NCBI GenBank assembly: GCA_002394235.1
Contig: DGTF01000060.1
Location: 1 to 39,039 of the forward strand
Direction: 5' to 3'
DNA: 39,039 nucleotides
From: Eubacterium sp. UBA4343
GTDB taxonomy: Bacteria > Bacillota > Clostridia > Lachnospirales > Lachnospiraceae
Position numbers and translations under genes: made by a program
Notes under the pieces: generated by a model
The model's database searches: none
What the model saw: the letters and a program-made list of their open reading frames with translations, nothing else
Told to the model about the DNA's origin: nothing
Shown: positions 16,174 through 24,672 of the stretch, piece by piece
How positions within the stretch are numbered: position 1 is the stretch's first letter
Layout: each line of letters opens with the position of its first letter

Positions 16174-16504
16174 ATTCTCCTTTCCAACGATCATGCCAGT
16201 CCAGTAGCAAATTATAGCTCACCTTCCGGGGTTCTTTCCTGTATAATTATCTGAAAAGCCATGGGAATTTTGTTGGCATTCAGTTAACAGAACAGAAAAT
16301 TCAAAATGTGGCTGTCGAGCATTGCCGGATGGCGGAAACTTCATCTGCAAATTTCACTTTTCGGAGTACGGTACAAACAGTAACAATATCTTCTAGTAAT
16401 TAAACATATTTTCTTGCAATAATATACAGGATAATGTATAATATGATCGAAACGGAGATATTGACCAGAATATTTATATAATATATACAATTACAAAACT
16501 GAGT
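16174..16504. other. AT-rich control region inside the cassette
   Basis: No coding sequence. It lies between the recombinase start and the right inverted site, and must contain the recombinase promoter on the minus strand. A TATAAT (minus strand, about 16211-16216) lacks a clear -35. A better promoter on the plus strand faces outward (16414-16442). Confidence 0.5.
16414..16442 (+). promoter_or_regulatory. Outward-facing promoter inside the invertible segment
   Basis: TTGCAA (16414-16419), a 17-base spacer and TATAAT (16437-16442) point toward the right inverted site and pyk. Inversion of the segment would aim it at the 3' side of the methyltransferase gene instead. Confidence 0.6.
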
Positions 16505-16537
16505 CAGAACTGCAATATAATAATTTCTTATATTGCA
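16505..16537 (-). repeat. Right inverted recombination site
   Basis: Exact reverse complement of 15136-15168. The core is TGCAATATAA, the spacer TAATTTC (the reverse complement of the left spacer) and TTATATTGCA. Opposite spacer orientation means that recombination would invert, not delete, the DNA between the sites. Confidence 0.9.
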
Positions 16538-16591
16538 CCTGATTATACTTATTGTAATATTATTCAGATAACTGTCGATGATGCATTACGA

Positions 16592-16632
16592 GGGCGCCAT
16601 TGGAAACGATGTTTTCAAGGGTGCTTTTTTTC
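16592..16632 (+). terminator. Rho-independent terminator between the cassette and pyk
   Basis: GCGCC and TGGAAA pair with TTTTCA and GGTGC (two wobble pairs), followed by seven T residues. No plus-strand gene ends here in the present orientation. It would stop the outward promoter at 16414, and it would terminate the recombinase gene if the cassette were inverted. Confidence 0.85.
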
Positions 16633-16696
16633 GCTAACATAAGGGAACGAGGGGGGAAGTTTTGTATATTGTGCATAAAGCAACGATAGATTGTTT

Positions 16697-16706
16697 ATGT
16701 TAAAAT
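16697..16706 (+). promoter_or_regulatory. Possible extended -10 promoter of pyk
   Basis: TATGTTAAAAT contains TG one base before TAAAAT, an extended -10 pattern, but there is no good -35 element. It lies after the terminator at 16592-16632 and about 140 bases before pyk. Confidence 0.4.
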
Positions 16707-16848
16707 AGGAATGCCTGATTGAGCCGGGTGTGCGTGTTTGGGGATGAACAAACATCATCGGTTCGTCGATCTGACATTTCAGGACAGGGATACAATAGGT
16801 GGACTGGTCAAAAAACCTGTCATTTGCTTATCTGTGAAAGGAATAAAT

Positions 16849-18276
16849 ATGCGAAAAACAAAAATTATCTGTACAATCGGACCTGCAAGTGCTTCTGAGG
16901 AAATACTGAGCCGCATGGTGAAGGCGGGTATGAATGTCGCGCGGCTTAACTTTTCTCACGGAACCCATGAAGAGCATCTGGAGAAGATGAAGCTGATCAA
17001 GAAGGTTCGCAATAAGCTGCACCGGCCGATTGCAATTATGCTCGATACGAAGGGACCGGAATACAGGATCGGTGTATTCAAGGATCACAAAGTCACCCTC
17101 AAGGAGGGACAGGAATTTATCTTTACGACGGAAGATCTGATCGGAGATGAAACCATTGTATCGGTCAGCTACAAGGGGTTTGCAGACGAGTTGAAACCGG
17201 GAGATAAGATCCTTGTAAATAATGGACTCGTTGTATGTATTGTCGAGAGAGTAGAGGGAACGAAGGTCTTCACAAAAGTGGAAGCTGGAGGGGTTCTCTC
17301 GGACAGAAAGAGCATGAACTTCCCCGGGAAGCTGATGAAGAATGATTTCCTCAGTGAGCAGGACAGGGAAGATCTTCTGTTCGGAATCAAGAATGATGTG
17401 GATTATATTGCCGCTTCCTTTGTATCGACAAGGGAAGATGCGCAGGAGATGAGGGATTTTCTGAACGCGAACGGTGGCCAGGATATCGATATTATCGCAA
17501 AGATCGAGAACCGGGCCGGGGTGAATAATATCCGTGAGATCTCGGAAGTGGTTGACGGCATCATGGTTGCGAGAGGAGATCTCGGAGTAGAGATTCCGTA
17601 TATGGAGGTGCCGGCTGTTCAGAAGGAGATCGCGCAGGAATGCAGACTTCTCGGGCGCCGCGTCATCATCGCAACGGAGATGCTGGAATCAATGATCAAT
17701 AATATCCGCCCGACCCGTGCCGAAATTTCCGATGTAGCGAATGCGGTATATGACGGTGCGTCCGCCATCATGCTCTCAGGTGAATCCGCGGCTGGAAAAT
17801 ATCCGGTGGAAGCGGTTCAGACAATGGCGCAGGTTGCAGAGTTTACGGAGCAGCATATCAACTACCGGAAACGTTTCAAGAACACGGAATTTGTGCAGAA
17901 GAACATTCTGGACGCGATTTCGCACTCCACATGCTCCATGGCAATCGATGTAGACGCGAAATGCATCGTGGTAAGTTCAAAATCGGGAATGACGGCGCGG
18001 ATGGTCAGCCGGTTCCGCTGTCCGGTACAAATCATCGGTATGACGACGTCGGAGAAGGTTTACCGCAAGCTCTCTTTGAGCTGGGGCGTCGAGCCGATTC
18101 TCTGCGAGGAATTTGAGTCGATTGATGTTCTGTTCTATCATGCAATTCGCCAGGCTGTCAATATCCTCAACCTCAAGATGGGAGACAACATCGTTCTCAC
18201 CGGCGGACCGGTCGGCGGAGGAAAAGGCGGAACAAATATGATTAAGGTGGAGACCATCCACAGAAATTATCAGTAA
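16849..18276 (+). CDS. pyk: Pyruvate kinase
   Basis: Final ATP-yielding step of glycolysis. The 475-residue protein starts MRKTKIICTIGPAS and contains RLNFSHG (33-38 region), LDTKGPEYRIG, DIIAKIENRAG (catalytic Lys and metal-binding Glu), MVARGDLGVEIP and TRAEISDVANAVYDGASAIMLSGES as spaced blocks of the family. It lacks the extra C-terminal PEP-utiliser domain found in some Firmicutes enzymes. A longer frame from 16738 exists, but ATG 16849 has AAAGGA nine bases upstream and the family N-terminus. No convincing terminator separates it from the c-di-GMP gene downstream. A GCCCCG/CGGGGC hairpin at about 18342-18357 lacks a T-tract. Confidence 0.97.
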   Translation: MRKTKIICTIGPASASEEILSRMVKAGMNVARLNFSHGTHEEHLEKMKLIKKVRNKLHRPIAIMLDTKGPEYRIGVFKDHKVTLKEGQEFIFTTEDLIGDETIVSVSYKGFADELKPGDKILVNNGLVVCIVERVEGTKVFTKVEAGGVLSDRKSMNFPGKLMKNDFLSEQDREDLLFGIKNDVDYIAASFVSTREDAQEMRDFLNANGGQDIDIIAKIENRAGVNNIREISEVVDGIMVARGDLGVEIPYMEVPAVQKEIAQECRLLGRRVIIATEMLESMINNIRPTRAEISDVANAVYDGASAIMLSGESAAGKYPVEAVQTMAQVAEFTEQHINYRKRFKNTEFVQKNILDAISHSTCSMAIDVDAKCIVVSSKSGMTARMVSRFRCPVQIIGMTTSEKVYRKLSLSWGVEPILCEEFESIDVLFYHAIRQAVNILNLKMGDNIVLTGGPVGGGKGGTNMIKVETIHRNYQ

Positions 18277-18473
18277 TGGTACTGCAGGATTGCAAGAGTG
18301 CGGAGCACGGACTAATCCGTAGCTTATACAGCATGTGACGCCCCGCCTGCGGGGCATGGGGCTGCTGAAGAAGCTCTTCGAAAACGCAGACAGACCGCCT
18401 GCCGCGAAGCGTGCGTGAGAGACAGGATGCGATTTCGAAGGTAACAGGTATGAGCATGAAAGGCGAGGACAAA

Positions 18474-21400
18474 ATGGCTGAGATGATGCTTGATGAGAGA
18501 AGACAGTATGCTCAATATTTTAATCTTCTGCAGGGAGGCGTCTGCATGATTGCAGCCGATGGGTCGGAGCGCATCGTCTTTGCCAGCAGGCAGATGGCGC
18601 TTCTCTTCGAGTGTGAGGACGAGGAGGAGTTTCTGAAGAATTATCCTTGCTATCAATATCTGATGGATGGGAGAGATTACAAGCCTCTTCAAGAGTATGG
18701 CAATTTGCATCCAGAGCACTTTTCGGTGAATTTTCATTATCAGACGAAAAAAGGACACTTCCGTGAGGCAGAGGGAACGGGTGCTTTAAGGAATACTGCT
18801 TTCGGAAAAACCTATGTTCTGCAGATCTTCTCATCGGAGCAGATTTCAAATGACCGAAAAGTGGATGGGATAACCGAATTGCCGGGGATGCATGATTTCT
18901 TAAATGAGGCGTTACGACGTGCGAAGGAGAGAAAAGCCATCCACAGATTAAGAGACTTCTGTCCGGTCTGCTTTGATGTTACAAATTTTAAGGAATATAA
19001 CCGGCAATACGGTATTCATCAGGGAGATCTGTGCCTGAAGAAGATCGGAGACACGATCACGGAAGTTTTCCCGGGTGCTCTCGTCGGCCATCTCGCGGCG
19101 GACCGATTTGTTGCGCTGCCGTCGGAGAAGAATCTTGAGGTAAAGCTTGAACAGATCTGCGATGAAGTGAATCACTATATCAATGATGACGGGATTCAGA
19201 TAAAGGCCGGCGCCTACCGGGCGTCAGAGAACGACTCTCTGGAGGATCTGCGGAATGCGTTTGATCTGGCAAAAATGGCCTGTGACAGCATTAAGGAGGA
19301 CGGCAACCGGATTGTGGCGTTTTACGAACCCTCTATGGGGGAAAGTGCTGCGAATAAGACCTATGTTCTCCGCCATTTCAATGAGGCACTGGAAAGGCAT
19401 TATATCAAGGTATATCTGCAGCCTGTGATCCGCACAATGACAGGACGGGTGAGCGGATTCGAGGCATTGGCGCGATGGGAAGACCCGGAGCTTGGGATGA
19501 TATACCCGAACGTGTTTATCCCTGTTCTGGAAGAGGCCCAGCTGATCAACCGGCTCGACCGGTATATTCTGGAGCATGTTCTCTACCTCAGCCGTGACCG
19601 GATGGAGAACGGACTTCCACTGCTTCCGATATCCATGAACCTTTCCGCCTATGATTTCGAGGTGGTGAACCCGCTCGATACGATTGAGAAGCTGGTCAGC
19701 CGTTACCATGTACCGAGGAGTGTCCTCTGCTTTGAGATCACGGAACGGATCATGCTCCGCAACCGTCACAGCATGGTCAGGACGATTCAAAGGTTTCAGC
19801 AGGCAGGATATCAGATCTGGATGGATGATTTCGGAAGCGAATACTCGTCCCTGAATTCTCTTCATAATTTCCAGTTTGATGTGATCAAGATTGACATGGG
19901 ATTTTTCAGTCATTTTGATGATCGAAGCCGGCAGATTATTACCTCCGTTGTAACAATGGCGAAAATGCTCGGGGTGGAGACACTGGCAGAAGGCGTGGAG
20001 ACGCAGGAGCAGGTTTCCTTTCTCAAAAAAATCAACTGCGGTCGGATTCAGGGATATTATTACGGACGTCCGATGCGCTACGAGGATAGCGTGACGTATA
20101 TCCATGGCAGAGGCATGCAGATAGAGAGTCCGGAGGAAGCACATCTTCTCGACGCCGCAGAAGACATCAATATAATTTCGGATTCCCCTACTTCGCTTTT
20201 TAGCTTTGATGGGAAGCATATTGTTCTTCTGCTCGAAAACGATGCGTACCGGAGGGAGCTGAGAAGTGCAGGTACGCAGAGTATGGAGGAGGAGAATGCC
20301 TACCTCAGCGATGAGGGATCTCCAGTGAGAGACAGGTTTGTCCAGCTTTTGCAGAGAGCATTGAAGTCACATGCGGAAGAGAGCATGGTGTACGCGGACA
20401 ACGGCCAGTATATGAAGGTAAATGTCCGGTGGATTGCGGGAGATGCGCGGCGCTGGGTCGGGGTGGCACATATCTACAATATCAGCAATAATGCTTCGTT
20501 GCAGTTTGCGAACAACCTTGACCATACGCTGCGGAACATCTTTCAGCTGTATGAGGGATTTTATCTGATCGATCGTGGATCTGAAGAGGTGAAAATTCTC
20601 CGGTCCAGCCATCCGGAGATAAAATCTCAGGATGGCTTTTCTTCGATAGCGGCGTTTGTCCGGTACTTCAGGGATGAATTGATCTATCCGGACGACAGAG
20701 ATCGTTTTTTTGCTTTTGTTCAGGCTGAGAATGCTGAGACGGAAGGTGGAAGTACAGATAAGGGGATCAGGGCAGAGATACTGCGTGTGCGTACCGCTGA
20801 CGGGACATACAGGTGGGCGGTGTTTGAAGCACTGGTGCTCTATAAGAGTAAAGCAAAAAATCTTCTTCTCTGTGAGCGGGAGGATATATGGGAGAGGAAA
20901 AGAGATAGGGATGCTCTTCTTCCTGAATTTTGTCAGTCGTTCGGAGTGCCGGGATACGGCACAGATCCGACGGAGGAGGTGAAGGATGGGGATCTGTTCC
21001 GGACACTCTGCGATGCATCTCCTTATGAATTCTTCTGGATGGACAGACAGAGAAAGCTTTTGGGCGCAAGCAGAGAATTTGTCAGGAGAATCGGGCTTTC
21101 CGACGAGAAGGACTATCTTGGCAAGACAGAATCAGAACTGGGATGGCATATCGATTCTGCCGCAGCGGAGCTGGAGGAGAAAAAAGTTCTGGAGATGGGC
21201 GTCAGGTCGACATCGGCCAATGAGCTGGTACTGACCGGAGGCAGACTCGACGGAATCGAGATTACCCGTGTTCCCTGGTACCATGAAAAGGAAATCGTGG
21301 GAATGATGGGAATGATCAGCGGTGATCGGGCAGAGGACAGAAAGAAGGAGGTGCGCCTGGGATTTGTCGACCGCGACACAGAGCTATTGAGTTTTCGCGG

Positions 21401-23165
21401 CGCGATAGAAGCCGGATTGATATATGCGGATCAGTATCGGCTGAAAAAAATCGATTATACAGGACTTTTAATTGATGTTGCCGCATATGCCGAGGCGATG
21501 CGGGAAAGCACCGAGAAGGCAAAGGTGATTCTGACCGAAATATCTGCGACACTGAAAAAACTGATGAATCCGGAATGGGCGATCGCGCGGATCGGGCTGT
21601 GCTGTTTTCTGTGCTTCTGCCGCAGGGATCATGCCGGAGATGTTGAAGAGAAGATTGACAGGGTATCCGGAATGCTTCCGACGCTTTGGAGAAAGCTCGG
21701 AATTCAGGCTGATCCCGTTCTGGCGCATGCGATTGTCTACGGGTCGGAGGTAACGAGCCTGGACGAGATGTTCATGCTGCTGATCCGGAGAATCAGCAGC
21801 ACGGAGAAGGCGGCTCATGGGGAGAGCCCATATGTCGGGGATTACATTGACCTGAGACGTGAGGTGTTCGACAGCCTGACGGAACATGTCATTGTCAGTG
21901 ATCCCAGAACATACGAGCTTGTATATATGAATCGTTCTGCCCGAAGGGATTTTGGAATAAAACCGGATGGCAGCCTGAACGGGTGCCGCTGTTATGAGGT
22001 GCTGGAAGGTCAGGATGTTCCCTGCGCCGACTGTCCGAATCTGTTGCTGCGGAAGGATTGTGCGTATGAGGCATCACACCTGAACCGGAGAAGGGGAGCA
22101 AAAGTACTGATTCGTTCTGCTCTGACAACATGGGAGAACCGGACGCTGAGGCTGACGGTCGAATTTGATATCAACAAGTATCTGCATGCAATAGCAAGGG
22201 ATCACGAGCTGATCTATCAGGAGATGCGGGCAAATGAGGCAATTTCTCTTGGTATGGCGGAAGAGGATCCCGGAACAGGAATCGAGAAGACGATTGCATG
22301 TATCTCTGAAAATATGAGATCGGAGCGCTTCCTGATCTTTGAGGAACGTGATGACAATACGGTAAGTGCCACCTATGAATGGACGGCACCTGGTGTTTTT
22401 TCTCTGAAGGAGGAGCTGCAGAGTATTCCTCTCTCGGAATTGCGGGCGCTGTATACGCAGTTTGCCTCACAGCATGTGGTAATGGTCAGTGATATGGATG
22501 CCTTTCAGAAGGAAAATCCCGGTTTTTCCATGCGAATCCATGATGTCCGGAGCTTTATATCCGGGCAGTTGAAGATCCTGAATCAGACAGAGGGCTTTAT
22601 GATGGTTATCAATCCGGCGGAGGACACCTTCCGTAACACCAGCGTGCTGCTCTCCACGCTGACGGATTTCATAGCAATTATGATTCGAAACAGGAACAGC
22701 GTGCACCAGCTGGAGAAACAAAGCATGATTGACCAGATGACGGGCGCCGGAAACCGGAGGGCTCTTGAGCGGCAGATCCGCGAGTGGAAGGGTGACGGTC
22801 TGCTTGGAGTGATTTCCGTTGACCTGAACGGACTGAAGAACACAAACGATACGGCGGGCCATCATGCCGGCGATGTGCTGATTTGCGAAACAGCCCGGGT
22901 TCTTCAGGAATGCGCAGGTGAAAAGTATGTGTTTCGCACGGGCGGGGATGAATTTATCGTTCTGACAGAAGATCTGGAGGAGAGAGATATCAGCCTGCTG
23001 ATACGGCATATGCGTGAGAATGCAGAAAATAATGGAATCAGTATGGCAATTGGGTTTGCGGCATGCCGGGGGAAGGTTACGGACTTTGACGCGCTGCTCA
23101 CCAGGGCGGATTTCAATATGTATAAGGATAAGGGACACAGTTTCCGCAGAAGAAGAGATGATTGA
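18474..23165 (+). CDS. Multi-sensor GGDEF/EAL c-di-GMP signalling protein
   Basis: A 1563-residue protein, apparently cytoplasmic (no membrane segments seen). Approximate layout: PAS-like (10-125), degenerate GGDEF with AADRF (208-212), EAL domain (305-560), three PAS-like modules (575-690, 680-815, 840-960), a second degenerate GGDEF-like region (965-1110), a PAS-like module with CxC...CxxC cysteines (1171, 1173, 1184, 1187), a GAF-like module (1245-1385) and a C-terminal GGDEF with an intact signature (1490-1494). The EAL domain keeps EALARW (Glu330), SMNLS, EITERI, DDFG (451-452), KID and AEGVE, so it looks catalytically competent as a c-di-GMP phosphodiesterase. The last GGDEF looks active and has no RxxD inhibitory site. 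ATG 18474 is chosen because GAGG precedes it. Upstream GTG and ATG codons are possible. Module boundaries are estimates. Confidence 0.88.
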   Translation: MAEMMLDERRQYAQYFNLLQGGVCMIAADGSERIVFASRQMALLFECEDEEEFLKNYPCYQYLMDGRDYKPLQEYGNLHPEHFSVNFHYQTKKGHFREAEGTGALRNTAFGKTYVLQIFSSEQISNDRKVDGITELPGMHDFLNEALRRAKERKAIHRLRDFCPVCFDVTNFKEYNRQYGIHQGDLCLKKIGDTITEVFPGALVGHLAADRFVALPSEKNLEVKLEQICDEVNHYINDDGIQIKAGAYRASENDSLEDLRNAFDLAKMACDSIKEDGNRIVAFYEPSMGESAANKTYVLRHFNEALERHYIKVYLQPVIRTMTGRVSGFEALARWEDPELGMIYPNVFIPVLEEAQLINRLDRYILEHVLYLSRDRMENGLPLLPISMNLSAYDFEVVNPLDTIEKLVSRYHVPRSVLCFEITERIMLRNRHSMVRTIQRFQQAGYQIWMDDFGSEYSSLNSLHNFQFDVIKIDMGFFSHFDDRSRQIITSVVTMAKMLGVETLAEGVETQEQVSFLKKINCGRIQGYYYGRPMRYEDSVTYIHGRGMQIESPEEAHLLDAAEDINIISDSPTSLFSFDGKHIVLLLENDAYRRELRSAGTQSMEEENAYLSDEGSPVRDRFVQLLQRALKSHAEESMVYADNGQYMKVNVRWIAGDARRWVGVAHIYNISNNASLQFANNLDHTLRNIFQLYEGFYLIDRGSEEVKILRSSHPEIKSQDGFSSIAAFVRYFRDELIYPDDRDRFFAFVQAENAETEGGSTDKGIRAEILRVRTADGTYRWAVFEALVLYKSKAKNLLLCEREDIWERKRDRDALLPEFCQSFGVPGYGTDPTEEVKDGDLFRTLCDASPYEFFWMDRQRKLLGASREFVRRIGLSDEKDYLGKTESELGWHIDSAAAELEEKKVLEMGVRSTSANELVLTGGRLDGIEITRVPWYHEKEIVGMMGMISGDRAEDRKKEVRLGFVDRDTELLSFRGAIEAGLIYADQYRLKKIDYTGLLIDVAAYAEAMRESTEKAKVILTEISATLKKLMNPEWAIARIGLCCFLCFCRRDHAGDVEEKIDRVSGMLPTLWRKLGIQADPVLAHAIVYGSEVTSLDEMFMLLIRRISSTEKAAHGESPYVGDYIDLRREVFDSLTEHVIVSDPRTYELVYMNRSARRDFGIKPDGSLNGCRCYEVLEGQDVPCADCPNLLLRKDCAYEASHLNRRRGAKVLIRSALTTWENRTLRLTVEFDINKYLHAIARDHELIYQEMRANEAISLGMAEEDPGTGIEKTIACISENMRSERFLIFEERDDNTVSATYEWTAPGVFSLKEELQSIPLSELRALYTQFASQHVVMVSDMDAFQKENPGFSMRIHDVRSFISGQLKILNQTEGFMMVINPAEDTFRNTSVLLSTLTDFIAIMIRNRNSVHQLEKQSMIDQMTGAGNRRALERQIREWKGDGLLGVISVDLNGLKNTNDTAGHHAGDVLICETARVLQECAGEKYVFRTGGDEFIVLTEDLEERDISLLIRHMRENAENNGISMAIGFAACRGKVTDFDALLTRADFNMYKDKGHSFRRRRDD

Positions 23166-23203
23166 AGGACTGAAGGAAGTCTCATATCTACAGTGCGGTA
23201 TAT

Positions 23204-23232
23204 TTGACACTTTTCAGCCGGTATCGTATAAT
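23204..23232 (+). promoter_or_regulatory. Consensus promoter of the cobalamin transport operon
   Basis: TTGACA (23204-23209), 17-base spacer, TATAAT (23227-23232). Predicted start near 23239, about 50 bases before the riboswitch. Confidence 0.93.
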
Positions 23233-23290
23233 CGTTGAAGATAATTGAAGAGAGGCCTTTCAGTGCATCCGATTTTCTGCACATGCCTGA

Positions 23291-23449
23291 CAGCAGGAGT
23301 GCAGAGGATCTGTATGAGAATAGAGAATCAGGTGAAATTCCTGAGCGATCCGGTCACTGTGAGCAGCGAACCATTCCGTTATGTCATTGTGTCCTAGAGC
23401 ATGAGAAGACAGGAACCGGTGCTTGAGCTGTCAGCCAGGAGAACTGCTG
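23291..23449 (+). promoter_or_regulatory. Cobalamin (B12) riboswitch aptamer
   Basis: Contains GGTGAAATTCCTGAGCGATCC, then GGTCACTGTGAGCAG, GAAGACAGGAACCGG, and the B12 box AGCCAGGAGAACTGCT (23433-23448), in canonical order. A closing stem CAGCAG (23291-23296) / CTGCTG (23444-23449) is visible. It precedes a BtuCD-type transporter, matching the known regulon. Confidence 0.92.
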
Positions 23450-23548
23450 AGAGGTTTTGTAGATATGCTTCCGAAGAAAGCAGATTCTGATGGCTTGGGT
23501 GTTTTGCCGGATTTCCGGCGGAACCGATTAATACAGGTTATTTTTTCA

Positions 23549-23577
23549 GGACGAATGCTTCGGCATTCGTCCCTTTT
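23549..23577 (+). terminator. Riboswitch-associated intrinsic terminator
   Basis: GGACGAATGC-TTCG-GCATTCGTCC, a 10-bp stem with a UUCG tetraloop, is followed by CTTTTC. It lies about 100 bases after the B12 aptamer and 40 bases before the permease gene, the expected position of a transcription-attenuating expression platform. Confidence 0.85.
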
Positions 23578-23616
23578 CATGTATAAGATCATTGAAGACG
23601 AAAGGCATGCTTACGA

Positions 23617-24672
23617 ATGATGGGTGATAATGAAATCAGCAGCTATCACGCTGAGAATCTGAAAAGGAGAATGCGATACACAGCGGTCTTTGCCGTTCTG
23701 GCAGCTGCGTTTCTGATCGTGACCGTGGTCAATATCAATACCGGCAATGTCGATATTCCGATTAATAAAATTTTGAGAGCTGTTTTTCTCCGAATCGGCT
23801 CAAGGGATGATATGAATATCATCTGGAAGATCCGTCTGCCGCGGATTCTGATGGCGGCTATTCTCGGAGGAGCGCTCTCCCTGTCCGGATTTCTGCTGCA
23901 GACATTTTTTGAGAATCCAATCGCGGGTCCTTTTGTGCTCGGAATATCTTCCGGCGCAAAACTGATTGTCGCGTTTCTCATGATTCTTGTGGTGGCCAGG
24001 CACGGAGCGGTGTCCTCCTGGGCCATGATTCTTGCCGCGTTCGCGGGGTCTCTTGTGTCAACCGGTTTTATCCTGCTGGTCTCGCGGAGCGTGCGGAATA
24101 TGTCGGCGTTGCTGGTTGCCGGAATCATGATCGGGTATATCTGTACTGCGCTGACGAATCTTCTCGTTACATTTGCCAGTGATTCGGATATCGCCAACCT
24201 TCACAACTGGTCTCAGGGAAGCTTTTCTGGTATGACCTGGGACAATGTCCTGGTGGGCGGAATCATCATCGGAGCTGCGTCTGTCCTGGTATTCCTGCTC
24301 GCGAAGCCGATCGGTGCCTTTCAGCTTGGTGAGGCCTACGCGCAGAGCATGGGAGTTAATGTTAAGCAGTTCCGTGTGGCCCTCATCCTGCTGTCGAGCA
24401 TCCTCTCTGCGACGGTGACGGCATTTGCCGGTCCGATTTCTTTCGTGGGCATCGCGGTGCCCTTCCTGATCAAGCGTGCGCTGAATACGGCAAATCCTGT
24501 GGTGGTCATCCCGGCCACTTTCCTTGGAGGCGCCGTCTTCTGCATGATCTGTGATCTGATCGCAAGGGTTGCATTTGCGCCGACTGAACTGGAAATCAGT
24601 ACGGTGACCTCGATTTTCGGAGCACCGGTCGTGATCTTTATGCTGATACGGCGGCAGAAGGGAAGAAGATAA
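23617..24672 (+). CDS. btuC: FecCD-family ABC permease, cobalamin/corrinoid type
   Basis: A 351-residue membrane permease with about ten hydrophobic segments and FecCD family blocks: IRLPRILMAAILGGALSLSG (near 70-90), NPIAGPFVLGISSGA, GLAK-like SMGVN (coupling region, about 240-250) and FAGPISFVGIAVPFL (near 270). It probably forms the channel of a corrinoid importer. The assignment to cobalamin rather than iron rests on the upstream B12 riboswitch. The start is ATG 23617 or the adjacent ATG 23620. AAAGG lies 11-14 bases upstream, so the ribosome binding site is not ideal. It abuts the ATPase gene directly (stop at 24672, next start at 24673). No BtuF-type binding protein is encoded beside it. 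Confidence 0.88.
   Translation: MMGDNEISSYHAENLKRRMRYTAVFAVLAAAFLIVTVVNINTGNVDIPINKILRAVFLRIGSRDDMNIIWKIRLPRILMAAILGGALSLSGFLLQTFFENPIAGPFVLGISSGAKLIVAFLMILVVARHGAVSSWAMILAAFAGSLVSTGFILLVSRSVRNMSALLVAGIMIGYICTALTNLLVTFASDSDIANLHNWSQGSFSGMTWDNVLVGGIIIGAASVLVFLLAKPIGAFQLGEAYAQSMGVNVKQFRVALILLSSILSATVTAFAGPISFVGIAVPFLIKRALNTANPVVVIPATFLGGAVFCMICDLIARVAFAPTELEISTVTSIFGAPVVIFMLIRRQKGRR

Noticed and set aside
15136..16537. Integrated element with attachment sites in direct orientation (prophage or ICE remnant)
   Set aside because: The flanking sites are inverted, not direct, and there are no structural, relaxase or replication genes.
17866..17881. GGAAACGTTTC, an operator-like match inside pyk
   Set aside because: It lies in coding sequence (Arg-Lys-Arg-Phe codons) far from any promoter, and is most simply explained by codon content.
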